Source of the DNA: RGIG9060 sp052173655
GTDB taxonomy: Bacteria; Spirochaetota; Spirochaetia; Treponematales; Treponemataceae
NCBI GenBank assembly: GCA_052173655.1
Contig: JBQMYD010000004.1
Span: 1 to 64,000 of the forward strand
Length of the DNA stretch: 64,000 nucleotides
Direction: 5' to 3'
Part shown: piece after piece, positions 1 through 8,654 of the stretch
Position numbering within the stretch: the first letter of the stretch is position 1
Layout of the letters: every line of letters starts with the position of its first letter
Notes under the pieces: model-generated
Told to the model about the DNA's origin: nothing
Database searches by the model: none
What the model saw: only the letters and a program-made list of their open reading frames with translations
Translations under genes and position numbers: made by a program

Positions 1-1592
1 CTGTAATGAATGTATGTATAAATGGTTTATGGTTTTCCGAACAAATAAAAGATATCGTAGTCGGTAAAACGGGTGATTGTTATATTGTCGGTTCTACAGG
101 TACTGCATTGGCACATACAGACATATCACTTGTGGAGAACATGTATAACTATATTGAACAGGGAAAAATTGACAGTTCAGGGGCGTCAGTTGGTAAATTT
201 ATAGAATATGCTATGGCAACTGATAAAAATGATGTAGGATATTACACTTTCAAGGGGATATCTTGGATAGCTTCATATTCAACAATGAAAACGACAGGTT
301 GGAAGGTTGTTATCAGAGCTCCTGTGGAAGAATTCATGGGTACCGTAAGGGCTTTACGTACTACAATGATTACAATGGGAATCATTATAATAACTGTTTC
401 ACTTTTAATCGTGTATTTTGTTGCCCTTGCAATAATAAAACCGATAAAGACTACCGTTGACGCCCTAAAAGACATTGCTCAAGGAGATGGAGATTTAACC
501 GTAAGACTACCTGTAAAAGGAAATGACGAAATAACCGACTTATCAAACTATTTTAACCAAACTATCGGAAAAATAGGAGAGGCAATAAAAGAAGTAAACT
601 CAAATGCTTCAGTTATGAAAAGTATCGGAGATGAATTAAGCTCCAACATGATAGAAACTGCAAGTGCCATAAACCAAATCAGTGCAAATATCGATGGAGT
701 TAAGCAACAGGCAATTGAACAGGCGGCAGGTGTTACGGAAACGGCGGCAACCATGGAAGAAATCATAAAAACGATAAAACTACTTAATGCAAATATCGAA
801 AACCAAGCAGCAAGCGTAACGCAATCTTCGGCTTCAATCGAAGAAATGGTAGCGAATATCGCTTCGATAACTCAAACTTTGGAAACTTCAAACGAGTCTA
901 TAATAAATCTTGCTTCCGCAACCGAAGTCGGAAAAAACACGCTTTTAAGCTCAAACACGATTACTCAAAAAATTGCAGAAGAATCGGGAAGTTTGATGGA
1001 AGCAAGCAGTGTAATTCAACACATCGCTTCGCAGACCAACTTACTTGCCATGAATGCGGCAATTGAAGCGGCACATGCAGGGGATGCGGGAAAAGGCTTT
1101 GCAGTTGTTGCAGATGAAATTCGTAAACTTGCAGAAGATTCTGCAACACAGGGTAAGACAATTACTGCAACTTTGAAGAATTTAGGCACGGAAATAGAAA
1201 CTTTGTCAAACGCTTCAAAAACGGTAGAAGAAAAGTTTAACGTGATTTTTATGCTTTCAGAGCAGGTAAAAACTGTAAGTGAAACTTTGATGAGAGCGAT
1301 GAAAGAACAGGAAAACGGCAGCAAAGAGGTGCTTTCCGCAATAAGAGACATAAACGTAGTAACAGGCAAAGTAAAGAACGGTTCGGAAGAAATGCTTTTA
1401 GGAGGAGAGCAAATTGCAGAAGAAATGCATAGGCTTGACGATTTAACACGAGTTATAACCGAAAGTATGAACGAGATGTCGGCAGGTGCAATTCAAATTA
1501 ATAACGCCGTTCAGGAAGTAAATGAAATGAGTCAAAAAAACAAAACTTCTATAGAAAACTTATCTTCCGAAGTGGGTAAGTTTAAGGTTTAA
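1..1592 (+). CDS. Methyl-accepting chemotaxis protein, 5' end cut by window
   Basis: Membrane chemoreceptor that passes ligand signals to CheA/CheW. The frame is open to the window edge and an ATG lies at base 6, but the visible N-terminus begins inside a ligand-binding fold: a GKTGDCYIV stretch and a GWKVVIRAP end, as in the membrane-distal to membrane-proximal part of a dCache sensor. The real gene should therefore start upstream. Counting from the ATG at 6, one membrane helix lies at about residues 118-142. A HAMP linker follows, then a long coiled-coil signalling domain with the hairpin-tip signature NLLAMNAAIEAAHAG near residue 350. No C-terminal CheR-tethering pentapeptide is seen (it ends VGKFKV). 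Family assignment is certain; the ligand is unknown. Confidence 0.93.
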   Translation, partial: VMNVCINGLWFSEQIKDIVVGKTGDCYIVGSTGTALAHTDISLVENMYNYIEQGKIDSSGASVGKFIEYAMATDKNDVGYYTFKGISWIASYSTMKTTGWKVVIRAPVEEFMGTVRALRTTMITMGIIIITVSLLIVYFVALAIIKPIKTTVDALKDIAQGDGDLTVRLPVKGNDEITDLSNYFNQTIGKIGEAIKEVNSNASVMKSIGDELSSNMIETASAINQISANIDGVKQQAIEQAAGVTETAATMEEIIKTIKLLNANIENQAASVTQSSASIEEMVANIASITQTLETSNESIINLASATEVGKNTLLSSNTITQKIAEESGSLMEASSVIQHIASQTNLLAMNAAIEAAHAGDAGKGFAVVADEIRKLAEDSATQGKTITATLKNLGTEIETLSNASKTVEEKFNVIFMLSEQVKTVSETLMRAMKEQENGSKEVLSAIRDINVVTGKVKNGSEEMLLGGEQIAEEMHRLDDLTRVITESMNEMSAGAIQINNAVQEVNEMSQKNKTSIENLSSEVGKFKV

Positions 1593-1698
1593 AACGCTGT
1601 TATGATGATGACGATTTTGTTTTTTTTTGTTATTCTGTTACTGTTGACAAAAATATCTACATAAATTTTGTGCAAATGTTTTGTGCGGAGGTGAATAT

Positions 1699-2979
1699 AT
1701 GCAAAAAAAACAAAATACGGAGGGTAAAGTTGTTCCAATAACTCTTTTGACCGGATATCTTGGAGCGGGGAAAACAACTTTACTGAATTATGTCTTGAAC
1801 AACCAAAAAGGCTATAAAGTTGCCGTTATTGTGAACGACATCGGTGAAGTGAATATTGATGCATCTTTGATTGAACAAGGCGGAAGTATTGTAGAAAAAG
1901 ACAGTCTTGTTCCTCTTCAAAACGGATGTATTTGTTGTACTTTGAAGACTGATCTTTTGGAACAGATAATTCAGATTACAAAAACGGGAAAATTTGATTA
2001 CATTTTAATCGAAGCTAGCGGTGTATGCGAGCCTATTCCGATTGCACAAACCATTATGTCTTTGGATGGGAGTGCGTCGGAATATGGAATGCCTAAAATT
2101 GTCCGCTTGGATAATATCGTTGCAGTTGTTGATGCTCTCAGGCTTGTAAGTGAGTTTGGAAGTGGGAAAAAACTTCTTGAAAAAATTGAAGATGAAGAAG
2201 ATATTGCAAATCTTCTTATACAGCAAATTGAATTTTGCAATACAATTCTTATAAATAAAACGGATCTTGTTTCCAAAGAAGAACTGGATGAAGTAAAGTC
2301 AGTGATAAGGGCTTTGCAACCTAACGCAAAAATGATTGAAACTGTAAAAAGTCAAATAGATTTAGATAAAATTCTTGATACAAAGCTTTTTGATTTTGAA
2401 AAAGTTTACAACACCGCAGGTTGGGTCGCAGAACTTGAGAATTCGGAAAATGAACATGAAGATCATCACCATCACCATGAACACCATCACGAGCATGAAC
2501 ATGAAGAACATCACCATGAACATGATGATCATTCTCACTGTGATCATGAACATGGGGTTTGTCATCATCATCATCACCACCATGGGGAGGGTGAAGTTGA
2601 AGAATACGGAATCGGTACCTTTGTTTATTACAGAAGGAAGCCTTTTAACCGTGTAAAACTTGAACAGTTTGCAGAGGATTGGCCTATGAGTGTTATTCGA
2701 GCTAAAGGCATGATTTGGTTCAGTGACGAAACCGATTCTGCTTATGTTCTTGAGCAGGCAGGAAAACAAATCAGTGCAAATTACGCAGGAACATGGCTTG
2801 CTGCTGTTTCAAAAATGCAGCAAAAAAAGATATTAAAAAAAGAGCCTAAAATTGCAGAAAACTGGGACGAAATTTTTGGTGATAGAGAAATAAAACTGGT
2901 GTTCATCGGTAAAAAGATGGACAAAGAAGCAATTTGTTCAGCCCTTGACAAATGTTTGGATAACGAGTGCAAATTGTAG
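1699..2979 (+). CDS. CobW/COG0523-family GTP-binding metallochaperone with His-rich insert
   Basis: G3E-family GTPase of the COG0523 group, whose members insert or deliver metals (Zn, Co, Ni) to client enzymes. Visible motifs are Walker A GYLGAGKTT at residues 19-27, the family CxCC metal motif (Cys77, Cys79, Cys80) and the NKTD guanine motif at about 186. A tract of His/Glu/Asp at about residues 252-296 has more than 30 histidines. It is followed by the CobW C-terminal domain. A TTG start at 1681 is possible in frame, but a strong GGAGGTG at 1687-1693 sits 5 nt before the ATG at 1699, so I chose that start. The gene converges on the Zn/Cd ATPase with an 8-bp gap. The His tract suggests zinc handling. 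The metal is inferred, and no Zur box was recognised upstream. Confidence 0.9.
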   Translation: MQKKQNTEGKVVPITLLTGYLGAGKTTLLNYVLNNQKGYKVAVIVNDIGEVNIDASLIEQGGSIVEKDSLVPLQNGCICCTLKTDLLEQIIQITKTGKFDYILIEASGVCEPIPIAQTIMSLDGSASEYGMPKIVRLDNIVAVVDALRLVSEFGSGKKLLEKIEDEEDIANLLIQQIEFCNTILINKTDLVSKEELDEVKSVIRALQPNAKMIETVKSQIDLDKILDTKLFDFEKVYNTAGWVAELENSENEHEDHHHHHEHHHEHEHEEHHHEHDDHSHCDHEHGVCHHHHHHHGEGEVEEYGIGTFVYYRRKPFNRVKLEQFAEDWPMSVIRAKGMIWFSDETDSAYVLEQAGKQISANYAGTWLAAVSKMQQKKILKKEPKIAENWDEIFGDREIKLVFIGKKMDKEAICSALDKCLDNECKL

Positions 2980-2987
2980 CACAATAT

Positions 2988-5123
2988 TTAGACTTTACCT
3001 GCTCTGGTTGCATTTAAAGTTGCCAATATTAAAACTCCTACATCTGCAAGAATTGCGTACCACATATTTGCAAGTCCTAATGCACCTAAAACCAAAACAG
3101 CTATCTTGATTGCAAGAGAAAAACAAATATTTTCTTTTGCAATCTTGTTTGTGCTTTTTGCCATCTTGATTGCAAGAGGAACTTTAGATATGTCGTCATC
3201 CATGATGACAGCATCGCTTGCTTCGATAGCAGCATCGCTTCCAAGACTTCCCATAGAAATTCCTACATCACTTCTCATAAGAACCGGAGCGTCATTGATT
3301 CCATCGCCACAAAATACGAGAGAACCGTTCGGGTTTCCTTTGTAAATATTTTCGAGAATGTTTAATTTATCTTGTGGAAAAAGTTCTGCAAAGAAATTGT
3401 CGAGTCCTAATTCTTGTGCTACGCTTAAAGCTGCATTTTGTTTGTCCCCTGTAAGCATAATATTTTGTTCAATTCCGAGTTTTTTCAACAAGTTGACTGT
3501 ATCTTTGCTTTCGGTTTTTACTTCATCATGAACTTCAATGTATCCTAAGTATTGAGAATTTACTGCAATGTAAACAGCAGTTCCTGTAAGTTTTTGTGTA
3601 CCTTGTAAAATTTGTTCCCATTGTGAAAATCCGTTTTCTTTAAGTAACTTGATATTTCCACACAAAACTGTTTTATCTTCAATTTGGGCAATAATTCCTT
3701 GTCCTGCAACCTCGGTTACTTTTTTTGCTTGTGGAAGTGAAGAAAGAGGATTTCTTTCTTCATAATTTTTTACTATTGCTAAAGAAATAGGATGTGTTGA
3801 GTGAATTTCGCAAGCTGCTGCATACTTTAGAATTTCAGCATTTTCGCTTTGATTTGAGTTTTGGCAAAAAATATCGGTTACGCAAAAACGTCCCTTTGTG
3901 AGAGTACCTGTTTTGTCAAAAATACAAATTTTAGCTTTTGAAAGCGATTCAAGATAATTTCCGCCCTTTATTAAAATTCCATTTTTTGCACATCTTCCTA
4001 TTCCTACAAAAAAACTTAACGGAACCGAAATAACTAAAGCACATGGGCAACTAACAACTAAGAATATCAAAGCTCTGTGAATCCATGTAGTCCAATATTC
4101 TGCATAAGGAACTTCCGCTACTCCATTGTTAAATCCAATTTTTGCAAATATTTGAACCAGAGGGGGAATTACTGCTAAAAGAACAGCTCCTATAACAACG
4201 CAAGGAGTGTAAATCTTTGAAAATTTTGTAATAAAATTTTCTGCTTTTGATTTTTTGTTTTCCGCTTTTTCTACAAGTTCCAAAATTTTTGAAACCATAG
4301 AATCTTTGTAGACTTTCGTTGTTTTTAACTTTAAAAGCGATGTAAGATTTATGGAACCGGAAAAAACTTGTGATCCTTCATAAATTTCTTCCGGGATACT
4401 TTCGCCGGTTAAAGCTGCTGTATTTATTGTAGATTGACCTTCAAGAACAATGCTGTCTAAAGGAATTTTTTCTCCGGCTCGTACGTATATTTCAGTTCCA
4501 ACGCTTACGCTTTCCGGGCTGACTTTTACGAATTCTCCGTCTTTCATAACGAGTGCAAACTGTGGAGAAATATTTATCAATTCTTTTATTGAACTACGAG
4601 TTTTTTCGGCACTGTAGTCGCTGAAAAATTCTCCTATTTGATAAAAAATCATTACAAAACTTGCTTCCGGAAATTCTCCTATTGCAAGAGCTCCTATGGT
4701 TGCAGTCGACATTAAAAAGGCTTCGTCAAAAACTTCTCCGTGAAAAATATTTTTTATGGCTCCCCAAAGAATATCAAAGCCTGCTATTAAATAGGGAATT
4801 AAATATAAGACTAATTTTATACTGTATTCGACTTTGGTATTTTCTATATTAATGGAAGAAAAAAGCAAATCAAAGATTCCAAAGAATTTTTCTCCTATCA
4901 TGATCAGTGCCAAAAGAACGGCGGAAACTCCCAATCTTGCAAAAAGAATCTTATGGTTAGAACTTCCTCTATGACAGCAACAGTGTTCATGTCCATGTGA
5001 ATGGCTGTGATCATGGTTGTGTTCATGAGTATGGCAACATCCGTGATCATGCTCATGTTTATGTGTGTGTTCGCTGTTATGGCAGCAGTGTTCATGCGAA
5101 TGGTTGTGTTCATGATTATGCAT
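2988..5123 (-). CDS. zntA: Zinc/cadmium-exporting P1B-type ATPase with His/Cys-rich N-terminus
   Basis: Inner-membrane ATPase that pumps soft divalent metals (Zn, Cd, Pb) out of the cytoplasm. Motifs: TGES in the actuator domain, the membrane metal site SCPCALV near residue 360, phosphorylation motif DKTGTLT near 402, the STHP nucleotide-site motif, the GDGINDAP hinge near 606, and a last-helix ADVG with a preceding IKIAV helix, typical of the P1B-2 (ZntA/CadA) subgroup. In place of the usual HMA ferredoxin-like domain, the first 50 or so residues are almost only His, Cys, Glu and Asp, presumably a metal sponge or sensor. An AAGGAG ribosome site precedes the ATG. The upstream region carries a TGAA-N6-TTCA operator typical of ArsR/SmtB repressors, so induction by metal is likely. 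Confidence 0.93.
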   Translation of the reverse strand: MHNHEHNHSHEHCCHNSEHTHKHEHDHGCCHTHEHNHDHSHSHGHEHCCCHRGSSNHKILFARLGVSAVLLALIMIGEKFFGIFDLLFSSINIENTKVEYSIKLVLYLIPYLIAGFDILWGAIKNIFHGEVFDEAFLMSTATIGALAIGEFPEASFVMIFYQIGEFFSDYSAEKTRSSIKELINISPQFALVMKDGEFVKVSPESVSVGTEIYVRAGEKIPLDSIVLEGQSTINTAALTGESIPEEIYEGSQVFSGSINLTSLLKLKTTKVYKDSMVSKILELVEKAENKKSKAENFITKFSKIYTPCVVIGAVLLAVIPPLVQIFAKIGFNNGVAEVPYAEYWTTWIHRALIFLVVSCPCALVISVPLSFFVGIGRCAKNGILIKGGNYLESLSKAKICIFDKTGTLTKGRFCVTDIFCQNSNQSENAEILKYAAACEIHSTHPISLAIVKNYEERNPLSSLPQAKKVTEVAGQGIIAQIEDKTVLCGNIKLLKENGFSQWEQILQGTQKLTGTAVYIAVNSQYLGYIEVHDEVKTESKDTVNLLKKLGIEQNIMLTGDKQNAALSVAQELGLDNFFAELFPQDKLNILENIYKGNPNGSLVFCGDGINDAPVLMRSDVGISMGSLGSDAAIEASDAVIMDDDISKVPLAIKMAKSTNKIAKENICFSLAIKIAVLVLGALGLANMWYAILADVGVLILATLNATRAGKV

Positions 5124-5138
5124 TAGAAACTCCTTATC

Positions 5139-5184
5139 ATATTATTTATATGAATAATTGTTCATGTGTTCATATAAATAATAT
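5139..5184. promoter_or_regulatory. ArsR/SmtB-like operator between zntA and ribD
   Basis: Two perfect 16-bp inverted arms (5139-5154 and 5169-5184) are separated by 14 nt. Overlapping the left arm is TGAATAATTGTTCA at 5151-5164, which matches the TGAA-N6-TTCA core of SmtB/CzrA/ZiaR sites. It lies 16 nt upstream of the zntA start codon. No ArsR-type repressor gene occurs in this window, so the regulator must be encoded elsewhere. Confidence 0.7.
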
Positions 5185-5198
5185 ACATTTACTTTTTA

Positions 5199-5234
5199 TG
5201 TTTTGTCAATTGTTTTTGTGCTATAATTACTTTC
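5199..5234 (+). promoter_or_regulatory. ribD promoter, apparently leaderless
   Basis: A consensus TATAAT at 5222-5227 lies only 7 nt before the ribD ATG at 5235, which puts the expected transcription start at or next to the start codon. There is no Shine-Dalgarno sequence in between. The -35 region is weak. This promoter lies upstream of the FMN riboswitch and is not under its control. Confidence 0.6.
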
Positions 5235-6386
5235 ATGTATGAAAAATTTATGCTTAGAGCTATTGAACTTGCTAAGCTTGGGCAAGGGTTTACTAATCCA
5301 AATCCGCTTGTCGGTGCGGTTATTGTAAAAGACGGAGTGATTATTGGGGAGGGATTTCATCAAAAATATGGACAGCTTCATGCCGAACGGGAGGCTTTGC
5401 TGGATTGTCATAACAGGGGACATTCTGCTAAGGGGGCTTGCATTTACGTAACAATGGAGCCTTGTTCTCATTATGGCAGACAGCCTCCATGTACTCAAGC
5501 TTTAATTGAAGCAGGCATTGATTCTGTTGTTGTCGGTTCCAAAGATCCCAACCCTCTAGTTTGCGGCAAGGGAAATGAAATTCTGCGTAAAAACGGAATA
5601 ACTGTAGTTGAAAATTTTATGAAAGAAGAGTGTGATTCTTTAAATGAAATATTTTTTCACTATATTACGTCAAAAACTCCTTATGTGGCACTAAAATACG
5701 CTATGACTATGGACGGAAAAATTGCTACAAGAACCGGAAAATCAAAATGGATTACGGGAGAAAAAAGCAGAAATTACGTTCATATTTTACGCAATAAATA
5801 CTCGGCAATTCTTGTAGGAATAGGAACTGTTCTTGCAGATGATCCTATGTTGGATTGCCGATTGCAGAATACATCGGTTTGTGGGGAGTGTTCAAATCCG
5901 TTGCGTATTATTCTTGATTCTTCACTGTCTATTCCTGTAGAAAGTAAAATTGTGCAGTCTGCAAGAAAAATCGAAACAATGGTAGTGTGTCGCCATGAAA
6001 GTTATGCTGATTCTGAAAACCTGTTATATTCGGAAAAATTGAAAAAAAAATCCGTTCTTGAGCAATTTGGTGTTGAAGTTTTGGAAATATCCGAAGATAA
6101 AAAAAATCCGCCTTACTTGGATATTGCTTATCTTATGAGTATTTTGTATGAAAGAAAAATCGATAGTGTTTTGATTGAGGGTGGAGCTAAAATAAATTAC
6201 TCGGCACTTCAAGCCGGTATTGTAAATAAGGTTTATTGTTTTATGGCACCTAAAATTTTTGGCAGTAATTCTTCTACGGCAATAAGCGGTTTTGGCGTTG
6301 AAGATCCTCAAGATGCTTTTAAGTTTAAGCTTGTCAAAAGTCAAATTTTTGATGAAGATATTTTACTGGAATATTGCAAAAAATGA
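5235..6386 (+). CDS. ribD: Riboflavin biosynthesis deaminase/reductase RibD
   Basis: Bifunctional enzyme of steps 2 and 3 of riboflavin synthesis: zinc deamination of the diaminopyrimidine formed from GTP, then NADPH-dependent reduction of the ribose side chain. The N-terminal cytidine-deaminase-like domain (about 1-145) shows the catalytic pair His49-Ala-Glu51 and zinc cysteines Cys77 and Cys86 in PCSHYGRQPPC. The reductase domain (about 150-383) has the TMDGKIAT and SKWITG motifs. Length (383) is normal for the family. The gene begins without a ribosome-binding site, right after a TATAAT box. It precedes ribE-ribBA-ribH, but an FMN riboswitch sits between ribD and ribE, so ribD appears to be expressed from its own promoter. 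Confidence 0.96.
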   Translation: MYEKFMLRAIELAKLGQGFTNPNPLVGAVIVKDGVIIGEGFHQKYGQLHAEREALLDCHNRGHSAKGACIYVTMEPCSHYGRQPPCTQALIEAGIDSVVVGSKDPNPLVCGKGNEILRKNGITVVENFMKEECDSLNEIFFHYITSKTPYVALKYAMTMDGKIATRTGKSKWITGEKSRNYVHILRNKYSAILVGIGTVLADDPMLDCRLQNTSVCGECSNPLRIILDSSLSIPVESKIVQSARKIETMVVCRHESYADSENLLYSEKLKKKSVLEQFGVEVLEISEDKKNPPYLDIAYLMSILYERKIDSVLIEGGAKINYSALQAGIVNKVYCFMAPKIFGSNSSTAISGFGVEDPQDAFKFKLVKSQIFDEDILLEYCKK

Positions 6387-6406
6387 ATTTATCCCTTATA
6401 CTAAAA

Positions 6407-6548
6407 CTACTTCGGGGCGGGGTGAAATTCCTCACCGGCTGTAAGCGTGCGGAAAATTCCGCCGTAAGCCAGCGAGCAATCGGAAATATTCCATGCATGA
6501 TGCGGTGAAAATCCGCAGCCGACAGTAAAGTCTGGATGAGAGAAGTAA
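6407..6548 (+). promoter_or_regulatory. FMN riboswitch (RFN element)
   Basis: All conserved blocks of the RFN aptamer are readable in order: CTTCGGGGCGGGGTGAAATT, ACCGGC, AAGCCAGCGAGC, the ATGCGGTGAAAATCCGCAG helix, CCGACAGTAAAGTCTGGATG and the closing GAGAAGTA. The aptamer is followed about 45 nt later by an intrinsic terminator. That predicts FMN-dependent premature termination of the ribE-ribBA-ribH transcript. It lies directly downstream of ribD rather than at the head of the cluster. Confidence 0.95.
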
Positions 6549-6590
6549 ACTGTTGTACATTTTCTGTGCACTTTATTTTGTTGATCATAG

Positions 6591-6620
6591 CCCTGTGGTG
6601 TTTTAGCTACAGGGTTTTTT
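6591..6620 (+). terminator. Riboswitch expression-platform terminator
   Basis: An 8-bp stem CCCTGTGG/CTACAGGG (6591-6598 and 6607-6614, one G-U pair) with an 8-nt loop is followed by six T (6615-6620). It lies between the FMN aptamer and ribE and is the expected FMN-bound OFF structure. I did not resolve a competing antiterminator by eye. Confidence 0.85.
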
Positions 6621-6667
6621 GCTTTAAATATTCTGTAAGGCAAATTTATTTTTATGACGGAGATTTT

Positions 6668-7393
6668 ATGTTTACAGGCATAATAGAAGAAGTAGGAATT
6701 GTTCAATCTTTAAATGTAACCGGAGGTTTTTCATCAGATACTTCAAATTCCGGTGAAAGTTTAGTAAAAAAAACAAATTCAGAATCTTTATCTGCAAGTT
6801 CAGGATGTTCTATTCTGATACAAGCAAAAACTGTTATTGAAGGGACAAAAATCGGAGATAGCATTGCAGTAAATGGAGTTTGTCTTACTGTAACTTCAAT
6901 CCGTGAAAATTCTTTTACCGCTGATATTATGGCGGAAAGTTTACGCAGATCAAATCTAGGTTCTCTTTCACAAGGAAGTAAGGTTAATCTTGAAAGGGCA
7001 ATGTCTGTACAAGGCAGATTCGGGGGGCACATCGTAAGCGGACATATTGACGGAACGGGAAATATTGTTCGTACTAAAAACGAAGGACATTCTATTTGGG
7101 TTTATATTTCCGCTCCGGAACAAATTATTGACTTAATTGTAGAAAAAGGTTCTATTACTGTAGATGGAGTTAGTCTTACGGTAGCTTTGGTAACTGAAAA
7201 AGAATTTGCTGTAAGTATAATTCCGCATACTCAAGATGAAACTACTCTTGTAAAAAAGAAAATGGGAGAAAAGGTGAATCTTGAAAATGATATTGTTGGA
7301 AAATATGTACAAAAATTAATGAGTAAATCTGCTAAAAACAAAATAAAGCAAGAAGCCTACGATTCTAAAATACTAAGTTGGCTTCAAGAATAA
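6668..7393 (+). CDS. ribE: Riboflavin synthase alpha subunit
   Basis: Dismutates two molecules of 6,7-dimethyl-8-ribityllumazine into riboflavin and the pyrimidinedione. The true start MFTGIIEEVG is at 6668, preceded by GGAG at 6659-6662; the frame is open further upstream into the riboswitch, but that part is not coding. Both duplicated lumazine-binding barrels are visible: AVNGVCLTV and GHIVSGHIDG in the first, VDGVSLTV and IPHTQDETTL in the second. At 241 residues it is longer than the usual 195-220, because a Ser/Asn-rich insert of about 28 residues follows the first strand (residues about 14-42). It is the first gene under riboswitch control, with ribBA 24 nt downstream. Confidence 0.95.
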   Translation: MFTGIIEEVGIVQSLNVTGGFSSDTSNSGESLVKKTNSESLSASSGCSILIQAKTVIEGTKIGDSIAVNGVCLTVTSIRENSFTADIMAESLRRSNLGSLSQGSKVNLERAMSVQGRFGGHIVSGHIDGTGNIVRTKNEGHSIWVYISAPEQIIDLIVEKGSITVDGVSLTVALVTEKEFAVSIIPHTQDETTLVKKKMGEKVNLENDIVGKYVQKLMSKSAKNKIKQEAYDSKILSWLQE

Positions 7394-7417
7394 ATAGAAA
7401 GAATATTGGGAGAAAAA

Positions 7418-8629
7418 ATGGAATACAAGTACAATTCGATAGAAGAAGCTATAGAGGAGCTTAAAAAAGGAAAAATCATTCTGGTAAGTGATGATCCTGA
7501 TAGAGAAAATGAGGGTGATATGATTTGTGCCGCAGAATTTGCTACACAAGAAAATCTTAATATTATGGCATGTTATGCCAAAGGTTTAATTTGTACTCCT
7601 ATGAGTGCTAAATTAGCACAAAAATTAAGCCTTTATCCGATGGTTGCAGAGAATACCGATAATCACGAAACTGCTTTTACAGTTTCTATAGACCATGTTT
7701 CAACTACGACCGGAATTTCTGCCGCAGAGCGTTCCGTTACGGCTCTAAAATGCGTTGAAGATTCCAGTGTTCCTACAGATTTTAGACGACCCGGGCATAT
7801 GTTCCCTCTGATTGCCAGAAAGGGTGGTGTTCTTGTACGTGCAGGGCATACCGAAGCTACCGTTGATTTATGTCGCCTTGCAAACTTAAAAGAGTGCGGT
7901 ATTTGTTGTGAAATTATGGAAGATGACGGAACCATGATGAAAACTGCAAGACTTTGGGAAATTGCAGAAAAGTTCGGATTTAAGTTTATTACGATAAAAG
8001 ATTTGCAAGATTATTTACGTTTGCATGAAAGTCATGTAGTTCAAAGTGCAAAGGCAAAACTGCCAACCGAATTTGGTGATTTTGATATATATGGCTATGT
8101 AAATGATATTACCGGTGAACATCATATCGCTCTTGTAAAGGGTGAAATTGGTGATGGGCAAAATGTTTTGTGTCGTGTTCATTCCGAGTGTTTGACTGGA
8201 GATGTCTTCGGTTCAAAACGTTGCGATTGTGGCCCTCAATTAAGATCTGCTATGAAAAAAATAATGCAGGAAGGCAGAGGTGTAATACTTTATATGCGTC
8301 AGGAAGGCAGGGGTATAGGTTTAATCAATAAGCTAAAGGCTTACAGTTTGCAAGAGCAAGGTTACGATACTGTAGAAGCTAACGTAAAATTAGGATTTAA
8401 ACCGGACTTACGTGAATATTGGATTGGTGCTCAAATTTTAAGAAATTTGGGCTGTAAAACTCTTAGATTATTGACAAATAATCCTGAAAAAGTTTACGGC
8501 TTGGACGGATTCGGTTTAAAAGTGATAAAAAGAGAACCGATTGAAATTCCTCCTCAAGAATTTGATTCATTTTATTTAAAAACAAAGCGAGATAAAATGG
8601 GACATATTTTTGCACAAGATTTAAACTGA
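7418..8629 (+). CDS. ribBA: Bifunctional DHBP synthase / GTP cyclohydrolase II
   Basis: Supplies both branches of riboflavin synthesis. The N-terminal half (about 1-205) makes 3,4-dihydroxy-2-butanone 4-phosphate from ribulose 5-phosphate; the C-terminal half (about 206-403) opens GTP to the diaminopyrimidine. Motifs: DRENEGDM acidic metal site, [11 protein letters not shown], and the cyclohydrolase zinc and catalytic block [20 protein letters not shown] followed by [13 protein letters not shown] place the start at ATG 7418 with GGGAGA at 7408-7413. A TTG at 7406 in the same frame would overlap that ribosome site. The first block reads SDDPDREN where VDDEDREN is usual; the metal-binding residues remain. 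Confidence 0.96.
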   Translation: MEYKYNSIEEAIEELKKGKIILVSDDPDRENEGDMICAAEFATQENLNIMACYAKGLICTPMSAKLAQKLSLYPMVAENTDNHETAFTVSIDHVSTTTGISAAERSVTALKCVEDSSVPTDFRRPGHMFPLIARKGGVLVRAGHTEATVDLCRLANLKECGICCEIMEDDGTMMKTARLWEIAEKFGFKFITIKDLQDYLRLHESHVVQSAKAKLPTEFGDFDIYGYVNDITGEHHIALVKGEIGDGQNVLCRVHSECLTGDVFGSKRCDCGPQLRSAMKKIMQEGRGVILYMRQEGRGIGLINKLKAYSLQEQGYDTVEANVKLGFKPDLREYWIGAQILRNLGCKTLRLLTNNPEKVYGLDGFGLKVIKREPIEIPPQEFDSFYLKTKRDKMGHIFAQDLN

Positions 8630-8654
8630 AAATATAAATAGTGAGGTAAGATTT

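Noticed and set aside
1016..1369. 117-aa minus-strand ORF inside the chemotaxis receptor
   Set aside because: Antisense to a well-defined signalling domain; composition is the complement of Ala/Ser/Glu-rich coiled coil, with no ribosome site.
1644..1672. Promoter from TTGACA at 1644 for the COG0523 gene
   Set aside because: No acceptable -10 box lies 15-19 nt downstream; only AT-rich sequence, so I did not annotate it.
2362..2769. 135-aa Met-rich minus-strand ORF in the COG0523 gene
   Set aside because: It is the reverse reading of the His/Glu codon tract (CAT/CAC/GAA), which gives Met/Val/Phe runs; not a gene.
4904..5113. Repetitive His/Met/Thr-rich minus-strand ORF at the ATPase start
   Set aside because: Frame-shifted shadow of the His-rich N-terminus of the P-type ATPase.
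6536..6667. N-terminal extension of riboflavin synthase
   Set aside because: This part covers the riboswitch 3' end and terminator; the family start MFTGIIEE at 6668 has its own ribosome site.
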